From Serratia oryzae (GTDB taxonomy: Bacteria > Pseudomonadota > Gammaproteobacteria > Enterobacterales > Enterobacteriaceae), in contig NZ_MOXD01000005.1 of assembly GCF_001976145.1 (NCBI RefSeq), positions 62,001 through 126,000 on the forward strand: DNA of 64,000 nucleotides. The letters are read 5' to 3'. The notes beneath the pieces are model-generated. The model ran no database searches, was not told the origin of the DNA, and saw only the letters and a list, made by a program, of their open reading frames with translations. Made by a program: the position numbers and the translations under genes. Shown piece after piece: positions 57,901 to 64,000 of the stretch. Position 1 is the first letter of the stretch; every line of letters starts with the position of its first letter.

Positions 57901-60497
57901 TTATCCGTAACGGCGAGCAGGTTTCGTCGGAAGATCGCACGCTGTTGCTGAGCGTGGCACACATTGTGCTCGACGATCAGAGCGGCGGCCTGCTGGAGCA
58001 GATCACACAGCGTATGCAGCCTACCTTGTCGATTCAGCAACCGCTGATCCCGAAAGTGAACTTACCGCGCAACCTGCAGCCGCAGCGGCGTTTTGCGACC
58101 GAGCATCTGGCATTTTTTAACGGTTTTGGCGGCTTCTCAAGCGATGGCCGTGAATATCAAATCCTGCTGGAAGAAGGCAAAAATACCCCTGCGCCCTGGT
58201 CTAACGTGATCGCTAACGCCAGCTTCGGCACCGTGCTTTCTGAAAGCGGCCAAGCCTATACCTGGTATGAGAATGCCCATGAATACCGCCTGACGCCGTG
58301 GGAAAACGATCCGGTATGCGACAGCTCCGGCGAGGCGTTCTATCTGCGCGATGAAGAGAGCGGTTATCTATGGTCGCCGATGGCCCTGCCGCTGCGCGGG
58401 CAAGGCCGCTACCTCACGCGCCACGGCTTTGGCTACAGCGTGTTTGAGCATCAGGAAACCGGCATTGACAGCGAACTGACGGTGATGGTGGCTGAACATG
58501 CGGCGGTGAAATTATTCACCCTGACGTTAAGCAATAACTCGGGCCGCACCCGCAAACTGTTGGTGACCGGCTATGTGGAATGGGTGCTCGGCAACCTGCG
58601 TTCGACCTCTGCCCGCCATGTGGTGACCTCTGCCGCCAGCGTGGCTAACGGCTGCGGCGTGTTGGCCAACAACTATTATGGCAGCAACGGTTCGGAGCGC
58701 ACCGCGTTCTTTGCCGTGAGCGGCGCTCATTGTGCCATCAGCGGCGATCGCGGTGAATTCCTCGGGCGCAACGGTTCACCAGCCGCTCCCGCCGCGCTGC
58801 AACTCCTGCGGCTTTCCAATAAAACCGGGGCGGGGTTCGATCCGTGCGGTGCGGTGCAGTCTGCCACCACCCTGATTGATGGCGATCAGCGCACCTTTGT
58901 GTTTGCCTTAGGTATCGGCCAGGACGCGCAAGAGGCGGAAGCCTTGATACGCCAGTTCCTCAGTGAGGATGCGGCTAACGCCGAGCTGGGCCGTATTCAC
59001 CATCACTGGCATCAGATGCTGGATAAAATCCAAGTCACCACGCCGGATGCGGCACTGAATCTGCTGACCAACGGCTGGCTGATGTATCAGACGCTGGCCT
59101 GCCGGATCCTGGCGCGCAGCGGGTATTATCAGTCTGGCGGTGCCTATGGCTTCCGTGACCAGTTGCAGGACAGCCTGGCGTTGGCCCATGCCGCGCCGGA
59201 AAGAATGCGCGAGCAGATCCTGCTGTGCGCATCGCGCCAGTTTGTTGAAGGTGACGTGCAGCATTGGTGGCACCCGCCGCAGGGCAACGGCGTGCGCACC
59301 CGCTGCTCGGACGATTACCTGTGGCTGCCGCTGGCAATCTGCCACTACGTTAAGGTGACCGGCGATAGCGCCATTCTCGACCAGAAGGTCGGCTACCTTG
59401 AGGCGCGCAGGCTCAACCCGGGGGAGGAGTCCAGCTATGAGCACCCTTCGCTCAGCTCGGTTGAAGAAACCCTGTGGCAACACGGCGTTCGGGCGATCAG
59501 GCATGGGCTGACCTTTGGTGAGCATGGCTTACCGTTGATCGGCTGTGGTGACTGGAATGATGGCATGAACCTGGTGGGGCTGGAGGGGCGTGGCGAAAGC
59601 GTCTGGCTCGGCTTCTTCTTCTACAGCGTGTTACAAAGCTATGCCACGCTGGCACAGCAGCAGCGTGATGGAGAAACCGAGGCGTTATGCCGGGAGCAGG
59701 CCGCTACGCTCAAGCAGAATCTGCACGACCACGGCTGGGATGGCGAATGGTATCGCCGCGGCTACTTCGACGGTGGCGAACCTTTGGGCTCCCACACCGC
59801 CAATGAGTGCCAGATTGATGCGATCGCCCAAAGCTGGTCGATACTTTCCGGCGCTGGCGACAGCGAGCGCAGCCAGCAGGCCATGCAGCAGTTGGATCGC
59901 CAGTTGGTTGACGCAGAGGCCGGGATCATCAAACTGCTGATGCCGCCGTTCGACGGCAACGGCCCGAACCCTGGCTATATTCGAGGCTATCTGCCCGGCG
60001 TACGGGAAAACGGCGGCCAATATACCCACGGGGCAATTTGGGCGGTGATGGCTTTTGCTGAGATGGGCGAGGTTGAGCGGGCGTGGCTGTTGATGGCAAT
60101 GATTAACCCGATCAATCACAGCCTGAACGGTGACGAGGCCGAACGTTACAAAGCCGAACCTTACGTGATGTGTGCGGATATCTACGCGGTAGATCCCCAC
60201 GCCGGGCGCGGCGGTTGGAGCTGGTATACCGGCTCCGCGGGCTGGACCTATCGCTTGATTACCGAATCCTTGCTGGGGTTGGAGCGCCACGGCGAATGTA
60301 TCACCCTCCACACGCGCCTCCCGGCCAGTTGGCCTGAGGTGTCGCTGAGCTATCAGCAAGGCAGCAGCCGTTATCAGATCACCGTGCGGCGCAGTGAAAG
60401 CCAATACCGGGTGGTGATGGATGGGAATGTGCTGGCGGATGACAGGATCCCGATTGGGGACGACGGCGTGGATCACCGGGTGGAAGTGTTCGTTTAG
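51903..60497 (+). CDS. ndvB: Cyclic beta-1,2-glucan synthase (NdvB/ChvB type)
   Basis: A 2864-residue inner-membrane enzyme, near the length of rhizobial NdvB/ChvB. It would build, cyclise and trim beta-1,2-glucan from UDP-glucose for release to the periplasm. The N-terminal region precedes membrane helices near 410-470. The GT84 transferase has the DAD motif in ITLDADTV near 631 and RRTRWIRGDW near 779. More helices lie near 825-870 and 955-990. Tandem GH94-like beta-sandwich and (alpha/alpha)6 regions fill the C-terminal half, with the probable acid Asp in GCGDWNDGMN near 2550. The start is GTG with GGAG seven bases upstream. The frame is intact. Confidence 0.88.
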   Translation: MKINFNRWFSRKPKLPLAAKERQPATDKRRDEATINAELFSIDQMERYGQKLARSHKLASKKTPYFLLKRLDDNEAVLTHSCHLLSTGGKVSIAPAGEWLLDNFYLVEEQIRLVRHHLPKNFGKGLPQLSAPHNCPRIYDIATEAIAHGDGRWDTASLTRYIAAYQKVSVLTLGELWALPGMLRLALIENLRRVSIEVAETQQERNLATRWVNKMLDSAENDPANLIVVIAEMASSNPPRASAFVAELVRCLKGHGKMLALPLTWVEQRLAEVGLTSDQIILRFNQQLANSQLSVSNSISSLRQLSDMNWAEFAETMSLVEHTLNQDPAQIYGKMHFDTRDHYRHIIEALARQCARSEGEVAKQVLTLAQSAADQGCMRHVGYYLVDKGRDDLEQCLAIRRPPLLRLRDALKQASLSSWLGGLGLVTAVGSLYILSESYRSDAPLLLWLLAIPTAIVVSQFAINLLSEVINRLKTPKPLPRMDFSCEIPPRFRSLIVMPSMLMNRAGIDELINSLEVCYLGNAMPHLHFALLTDFPDAPTQTMPEDADLLTYAVYQIAQLNRRYPAHLGTSFFLLHRERAWNPKQGVWMGYERKRGKLAALNQWLRHQQQQFATVAGNHPEVLSNVKYVITLDADTVLPREAAHQLVATMAHPLNYPVYDPQSKRVVSGYSILQPRLAEEIPRYGQSRYAAMSSSVAGNDPYSLMSSDLYQDLFKEGSFVGKGIYDVDMFICTTSGVCPENLVLSHDLLEGCYARSGLLSDVLLYEQYPANYLVDVARRTRWIRGDWQLLNWLRLRVRQADNSRIANPLSVLSRWKLVDNLRRSLVAPSLLMLLFYSLTIAPNPLFCLLALAIMLLLPTLLMLLQGLISKPRRRPLLLHVSIVLNGTLKRLSHIGLHLATLPHESCYSVRAIAVTLWRLAVSQRNLHEWTSFAQSQSGFAPQPSNFYRAMWLNPVAGIVLALLSARLNPALLPFALALGLLWFIAPRLLSWLSQQPVRSPVAIHDRQRRFLRQTSREIWSFFETFANQRENWLPPDNYQEIPLPAIAHRTSPTNIGLSLLANLTAWDFGYIPQGEALQRISLTLDTLDKMEHYRGHLYNWYDTRTLAPLSPRYISSVDSGNLAGHLLTLSSGLNRLKNQPILEAPRLIAGLNDALYIIEERWGEAAPSLLRQVRSSLNDLTSLPLNTLFAPLSLTMTLASGLQNLAGSKDGVLTDWLEKFDKQLSLMCAEWTLLLGWITPDTELTTLPSTLWLAQADRPSSAIGPQQLASMQPAIEQARQRLAIMAELEKRLNEHAIMDFQFLYHQASRQLSVGYNCDITKMDSGKYDLLPSEIRLTNFFAIAANQLPMKSWFALGRLFTLIDKQPALMSWSGSMFEYLMPQLVMPAYPDTLLTRMCQSAVERQIEWGKQCGVPWGISESGYFSFDPQQNYQYHAFGVPGLGLRRGLGDDVVIAPYATLMALMIAPQQAYANLRLLEKNGAKGQFGFYEALDYTASRLARGQVYAIVQSYMAHHQGMGFLALSHLLLEAPMVDRFAANPSFQSARLLLQERVPDAVELYSPRRQFESYEGRLKSVDYQTREFNDVSSPIPEVQLLSNTHYHLMVTQAGGGYSRWKDIALTRWREDTTRDNRGTFCYLSDPKTGEMWSTTWQPVGQTAEHYHVLLTDAGAEFNRTEGTLSVQTKIVVSPEDDVELRRMTLIHRGRHARTIEITTYAEVVLAPAANELAHPAFNNLFIQTELLPKHEAILCHRRPREPHEHCPWLLHMMVIHGDIQRETSFETDRAKFIGRGQTPGNPQALKQGGALSNTCGPVLDPVIAIRQRIRLEPGVPVIIDAIYGVSPDRPTTLALIEKYRDSHLADRVFAMVRSHSQVVLRQLNASEDDASLFNRLAAAVLFPSHELRAESRLIMQNRRGQSGLWGHAISGDLPIVLLTVTDDQNMGIVTTLIRAHNYWRLKGLRADLVILNDSMGGYRQDLHNQIVDLIAEDAQTNQRDKSGGIFIRNGEQVSSEDRTLLLSVAHIVLDDQSGGLLEQITQRMQPTLSIQQPLIPKVNLPRNLQPQRRFATEHLAFFNGFGGFSSDGREYQILLEEGKNTPAPWSNVIANASFGTVLSESGQAYTWYENAHEYRLTPWENDPVCDSSGEAFYLRDEESGYLWSPMALPLRGQGRYLTRHGFGYSVFEHQETGIDSELTVMVAEHAAVKLFTLTLSNNSGRTRKLLVTGYVEWVLGNLRSTSARHVVTSAASVANGCGVLANNYYGSNGSERTAFFAVSGAHCAISGDRGEFLGRNGSPAAPAALQLLRLSNKTGAGFDPCGAVQSATTLIDGDQRTFVFALGIGQDAQEAEALIRQFLSEDAANAELGRIHHHWHQMLDKIQVTTPDAALNLLTNGWLMYQTLACRILARSGYYQSGGAYGFRDQLQDSLALAHAAPERMREQILLCASRQFVEGDVQHWWHPPQGNGVRTRCSDDYLWLPLAICHYVKVTGDSAILDQKVGYLEARRLNPGEESSYEHPSLSSVEETLWQHGVRAIRHGLTFGEHGLPLIGCGDWNDGMNLVGLEGRGESVWLGFFFYSVLQSYATLAQQQRDGETEALCREQAATLKQNLHDHGWDGEWYRRGYFDGGEPLGSHTANECQIDAIAQSWSILSGAGDSERSQQAMQQLDRQLVDAEAGIIKLLMPPFDGNGPNPGYIRGYLPGVRENGGQYTHGAIWAVMAFAEMGEVERAWLLMAMINPINHSLNGDEAERYKAEPYVMCADIYAVDPHAGRGGWSWYTGSAGWTYRLITESLLGLERHGECITLHTRLPASWPEVSLSYQQGSSRYQITVRRSESQYRVVMDGNVLADDRIPIGDDGVDHRVEVFV

Positions 60498-60558
60498 GCA
60501 CGGTTGCGGGGTTTGCTGATACAGGCGAATCCTGTGGTCATACTGACAGAGATCCTCT

Positions 60559-60623
60559 GATTCAGGTGCGTTAACCCCTACCGAGCGATTGGCATCGCAA
60601 GGTAAACATCAAGCACCTGAATC
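60559..60623. terminator. Cruciform-like inverted repeat between convergent genes
   Basis: GATTCAGGTGC (60559-60569) is perfectly inverted at 60613-60623, and an inner GCGAT-TGGC-ATCGC hairpin (60585-60598) fills the loop. It could end both converging transcripts or be a small palindromic insertion. No T-run adjoins either arm. Confidence 0.45.
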
Positions 60624-60692
60624 ATTTATGGGCATCACTCCCCTTTAGTTTCTCCATTCAAGGAGGATGTGCCTGCAGGAGAGTAGCAGAGA

Positions 60693-61970
60693 TTATTCTT
60701 GCGCTGCCTGAAGCGCCTGGGAAACATCCGCAATAATGTCTTCAATATTCTCAATGCCAACAGAGATCCTGATCAGGTCTTCGCTGACACCGGCGCGAGC
60801 CAGCTCTTCAGGGGTCAACTGCCGGTGGGTGGTGGTGGCCGGGTGGCACGCCAAGGACTTGGTATCACCAATATTCACCAACCGTAAAATCATCTTTAAC
60901 GCGTCAATGAAGCGCCCACCCGCCTCTTTCCCGCCTTTGATCCCAAAACTCACAATCCCTGACGCCTTGCCGGAGGTTATTTTTTCACAGTTAGCCCTAT
61001 AGGGGCTCGCAGGAAGCGCGGCGTAGTTAACCCAATTAACCAACGGGTGGTTTTGCAGAAAAACAGCGAGCGCCTGCGCATTGCTGCAATGCTTTTCTAC
61101 ACGCAAGCTCAGTGTTTCAAGACCCTGCAGCAGTAAAAAGGCGCTATGCGGCGAGAGTGCAGCACCTGTATTACGCAGCGGCACGACACGGCAGCGGCCT
61201 ATATAAGCCGCAGGACCAAATTCGGCGGTATAAACTACGCCGTGATAGGAAGGGTCTGGCTCGTTCAACAGACGAAAACGGGACTTGTTAGCAACCCAGT
61301 CGAATTTCCCTGAATCGATAATAATCCCACCAATGGTCGTGCCATGCCCGCCGATATATTTGGTCAATGAGTGAACCACAATATCCGCACCGTGTTCAAA
61401 AGGCCGACACAGTACCGGCGTTGCCACCGTGTTATCCACGATCAACGGTACACCATGGCGGTGAGCAATCTGTGCCAGGCGAGCAATATCGACCACATTG
61501 CCTGCTGGATTGCCGATGGATTCACAGAATAACGCTTTTGTCCGATCGTTAATAAGCGCTTCAAGGCCATCAAAGTCGTCAAAGTTCGCCATGCGGACTT
61601 CGACACCCTGGCGCGGTAACGTATGGGCAAAAAAATTATAAGTTCCGCCATAGAGCTGGCTGGTACTGACAATATTATCGCCGACTTCGGTCAACACCTG
61701 TATGGAATAGGTGATAGCCGCCATTCCAGAAGCCACGGCAAGAGCACCGACACCGCCTTCAATAGCAGCAAGCCGTTCTTCAAGTACCGCCGTTGTTGGG
61801 TTCATAATGCGGCTGTAGATATTACCCGCCACTTTCAGGTCGAAAAGATCGGCCCCATGCTGCGTGTCATCAAAGGTATAAGAGGTGGTTTGATAGATAG
61901 GGACAGCGGCCGACTTGGTGGTCGCTTCCGACACATAGCCGTGGTGCAAAGCCAGCGATTCCAGTTTCAT
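60693..61970 (-). CDS. O-acetylhomoserine sulfhydrylase-type PLP enzyme (MetY-like)
   Basis: A 425-residue Cys/Met-metabolism PLP enzyme that would make homocysteine from O-acetylhomoserine and sulfide. It has the family start [49 protein letters not shown]-like text and the PLP lysine in [16 protein letters not shown] near 209. The length (~425) and the KxYTxxIxNPT-type spacing favour MetY over MetB/MetC (~385). AGAGG precedes the ATG at 61970. Enterobacteria normally use O-succinylhomoserine, so it may be an auxiliary route. No MetJ box was evident upstream. Confidence 0.83.
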   Translation of the reverse strand: [425 protein letters not shown]

Positions 61971-62034
61971 AGGATTGCCTCTCTGTAAGGTTGCCATGGG
62001 TAATTCATAAACAGAATACGATGTGCTTTTAAAA

Positions 62035-62070
62035 ATTCATCATAAATAAAAAGCATTACGTTAGATGAAT
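62035..62070. promoter_or_regulatory. Inverted repeat upstream of the MetY-like gene
   Basis: ATTCATC (62035-62041) and GATGAAT (62064-62070) are inverted arms about 65-100 bases before the metY-like start. Possible operator; the match is short. Confidence 0.3.
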
Positions 62071-62115
62071 ACCTGGCGTAGCGCCTGTCTTTGTCAGCAT
62101 TGCGTATCGGCATGC

Positions 62116-62964
62116 TTAACGCGGCTTGTTGCTGTGAATTCTGCAACGTTCTTCAAGGTCTTTCTGCCCATTGTTCAAACCCGCATAAACTTCGCAAGGC
62201 ATCGTCAGGTCTTTGTCCTCAAGATACCAATACGGCGGTTCTGGTGAACAGATATCCATCTGTTTCACGTTCCATTGCTTGCTGGATTTATTGAGCACCA
62301 CCCAAAGCATTTTATCTAAATCCGCATCACAGTCCTTAGCCAGCTTCCAGTTGAGATCGCCACCGTCAGCGGCCACCAGCTTGCCAATCAGCACACCCCA
62401 ATCGTGGCTGACATTCAACCGGTCTACCTTAATCAGCACCGCCTGCCCCGCTTCGCTGGCCGCCGCAGGACGAATAGCATCAAGAATAAGCTTCCGCTCA
62501 CTCTTGCTGGGTTCTGGCATATTGGGTTTGGCATCAGGCTTGGGAGTACCCGCAAGCTCCAACAACAGTGCGGTATTATGATGCCCGCTATGTGCATGAC
62601 TGAGGCTACCGTTAACGGTAACGTGCCGACCGGCAAAATCCGCGAGATCGAGAGAACCCGTAGGAATCAGCGTCACCTCAATCTGCTCCTTTTCTGCATC
62701 ATTAAACTCTTCTTCAACAGTGCAAATTGGCTTATCTAAAAAAAGAATGCCTTGAATATTCCGGCTGTCGGTTTCTGGATCTTCACCAAAATTGGGTGGG
62801 CCAAAGAACACCCGTATTTCGACAATGCCGCTGAGGCTGACGGGCTTGTCATAATGCAGACAACGCTCTGCCGCCGATACCGCACCGGTATACAGTGTGA
62901 GAAATGCCAAGAGAGTGATAATCAATTTATAGAGATGGGTAATACGTTTATTTTCAGTCATCAT
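62116..62964 (-). CDS. Exported protein with a DUF4431-like domain
   Basis: A 282-residue protein of unknown function. A signal peptide (about 1-31, cut near VSA-AER) directs export. Residues ~33-145 have the DUF4431-like pattern: CLHYDKPVSLSGIV, FGPPNFGEDP, and RHVTVNGSLSHAHSGHHNTA, whose His-rich run may bind a ligand or metal. The second half has Cys residues near 219 and 244 and a basic end, and I do not recognise it. ATGs at 62964 and 62961 are adjacent, with a weak ribosome site. The 194-base gap behind it shows no gene. Confidence 0.6.
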   Translation of the reverse strand: MMTENKRITHLYKLIITLLAFLTLYTGAVSAAERCLHYDKPVSLSGIVEIRVFFGPPNFGEDPETDSRNIQGILFLDKPICTVEEEFNDAEKEQIEVTLIPTGSLDLADFAGRHVTVNGSLSHAHSGHHNTALLLELAGTPKPDAKPNMPEPSKSERKLILDAIRPAAASEAGQAVLIKVDRLNVSHDWGVLIGKLVAADGGDLNWKLAKDCDADLDKMLWVVLNKSSKQWNVKQMDICSPEPPYWYLEDKDLTMPCEVYAGLNNGQKDLEERCRIHSNKPR

Positions 62965-63158
62965 TTAAGGGGCTCTTTCATCGTCTCGTCATTTCACATG
63001 TTTAACATTATTTACTGTGGCGCTGTGCGAGGATAATCAAACACAGTCTGCATCAGACCTTATTGAACAGGCAGATTCTGGCGGTTCGGGAGCCACTCAT
63101 GCCCCGGTAACCTGTTCTAGCACGGGTGTTGGCGCTCAAGTCTCAAATAGCCGGTATG

Positions 63159-63947
63159 CTACGTATCGACAGATGACAACAACATCTGAACGAAACGCTC
63201 AACTGCCCATTCTTTGATATCCGACACCTGACCATCGCCGATCTCGATCAGCCGTAATTTTCCGCTGTCGTTGATGGCCATATCGATGGAGTAAAATGGC
63301 CTTTCTATACGCTGTGCTATTGCAATGACCTGTTCCGGAATAGTGTCATCAGCGGCATAGATTCGTTTATTCAGCACAAAGTAACGCTTTTCGCTCTGAT
63401 CATCAAAATGCTCAAAACGACGCAGGCAGATCCCTCCCTCAATCTGCCCGCGAAATTTCTCCAGTAGCTCGATAATCTCGCGGATCTCCCCAGCATTGCG
63501 TGCTATTGACCCTCGTTGTGTGGTTAATGATTTCACATAATCCTTAACGAAATAGGCAGGCCATTGCAGCTCTTCAACCAACTTGTCAAAATCGGCATCT
63601 CGCTCGGTAATATGAGTCTCTGGCGTGAAATCACGACAAAGAGAATACCAACCGGTTAAATGATGGCTGCGAAGATAGTCTTCTGGAGACGTCATCAATG
63701 TGGCACCTTGTTTTGCGACAGCCTGATGCAACTGCTGATACTCATCCCCGGCCATCATCCAACCTCGCCAGATCACCGGAACATCAGACTCGAAAGGTGC
63801 AGAAAAACGATGTTCCCCCATCGCTGCCGCATCAGAAGATAACAGCAGGCAATGAATCCCCTGCTGTTGGGCACAATAGAATTCTTGTTCGAAGGTTTCA
63901 TCCGGTATTGTTGGATGAAAAAGCCGGCTGGGATAAATAATCTGCAT
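63159..63947 (-). CDS. ATP-grasp domain protein
   Basis: A 262-residue protein resembling small stand-alone ATP-grasp proteins (DUF4343-like group). The pattern WPAYFVKDYVKSLTT supplies the nucleotide-binding Lys, EGGICLRRF an adenine-contact strand, and YSIDMAINDSGKLRLIEIGDGQVSD the metal-binding acidic end. Such enzymes join a carboxylate to an amine or thiol; substrate unknown. The frame is open to the window edge, with TTG at 63977, but AGGGG eight bases before the ATG at 63947 supports that start. Confidence 0.65.
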   Translation of the reverse strand: MQIIYPSRLFHPTIPDETFEQEFYCAQQQGIHCLLLSSDAAAMGEHRFSAPFESDVPVIWRGWMMAGDEYQQLHQAVAKQGATLMTSPEDYLRSHHLTGWYSLCRDFTPETHITERDADFDKLVEELQWPAYFVKDYVKSLTTQRGSIARNAGEIREIIELLEKFRGQIEGGICLRRFEHFDDQSEKRYFVLNKRIYAADDTIPEQVIAIAQRIERPFYSIDMAINDSGKLRLIEIGDGQVSDIKEWAVERFVQMLLSSVDT

Positions 63948-64000
63948 GGATTTTGCCCCTGGATATAGCGTGTTCAAACTTATTGATGGAATAGCGACAT

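Noticed and set aside
61971-62115. MetJ operator upstream of the MetY-like gene
   Set aside because: No tandem AGACGTCT-like boxes; only a short ATTCATC/GATGAAT inverted repeat is present.
1-64000. CRISPR arrays, tRNA/rRNA genes, prophage
   Set aside because: No regularly spaced direct repeats, no cloverleaf-type conserved sequences noticed and no phage structural genes among the frames.

Overview
The window looks like chromosome from a Serratia-like member of the Yersiniaceae (Enterobacterales). This rests on close resemblance to E. coli proteins recalled from memory, moderately high GC, and intergenic palindromic repeats of the kind I associate with Serratia/Yersinia relatives. The species cannot be fixed from the sequence alone. 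No tRNA, rRNA, CRISPR array, intact insertion sequence or prophage was seen.

Region 1 (1-5128) is a small polysaccharide-use locus. An ABC-transporter binding protein, with the first codons of a probable next transporter gene at the window edge, is divergent from an alginate-lyase-family protein and a heparinase II/III-family lyase. A good candidate CRP site lies between them.

Region 2 (5200-35531) is a purine/urate catabolic island equivalent to the E. coli xdhA-ghxQ cluster but rearranged. It runs mocA, xdhABC; then on the minus strand ygfK-ssnA-ygfM-xdhD-xanQ-guaD-ghxQ; then yqeC-yqeB; then on the minus strand ygeW-ygeX-ygeY-hyuA-yqeA; and finally divergent ygeV, a sigma-54 activator. Together they suggest purine import, deamination, molybdenum-hydroxylase chemistry, ring opening, diaminopropionate cleavage to pyruvate and ammonia, and ATP recovery through carbamoyl phosphate. 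Sigma-54-like -24/-12 elements precede xdhA and ygfK, and a TATCA-N3-TGATA palindrome lies upstream of both and in the ygeW/ygeV gap. This is a coherent candidate YgeV regulon.

Region 3 (35630-49685, all minus strand) is a chaperone-usher fimbrial operon: major pilin, chaperone, minor pilin, chaperone, chaperone, usher, two-domain tip protein. It runs directly into its own signalling genes: a LuxR-type regulator, a membrane-tethered winged-helix regulator, a hybrid kinase with HisKA, receiver and HPt, an RcsB-like response regulator, a second winged-helix regulator and a FidL-like protein. A hairpin plus U-tract sits after the major pilin.

Region 4 (50580-64000) holds an extra LpxA-like acyltransferase with altered key residues, a 2864-residue cyclic beta-1,2-glucan synthase (NdvB/ChvB type), an O-acetylhomoserine sulfhydrylase-type enzyme, a secreted DUF4431-like protein and an ATP-grasp protein.

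Three repeat families decorate the gaps: a ~125-bp palindromic element in four copies, a larger GC-rich element in two copies (217 and 624 bp), and an ~87-bp tandem hairpin repeat. A remnant of an Rpn-family transposase/nuclease gene lies beside the shorter GC-rich copy.
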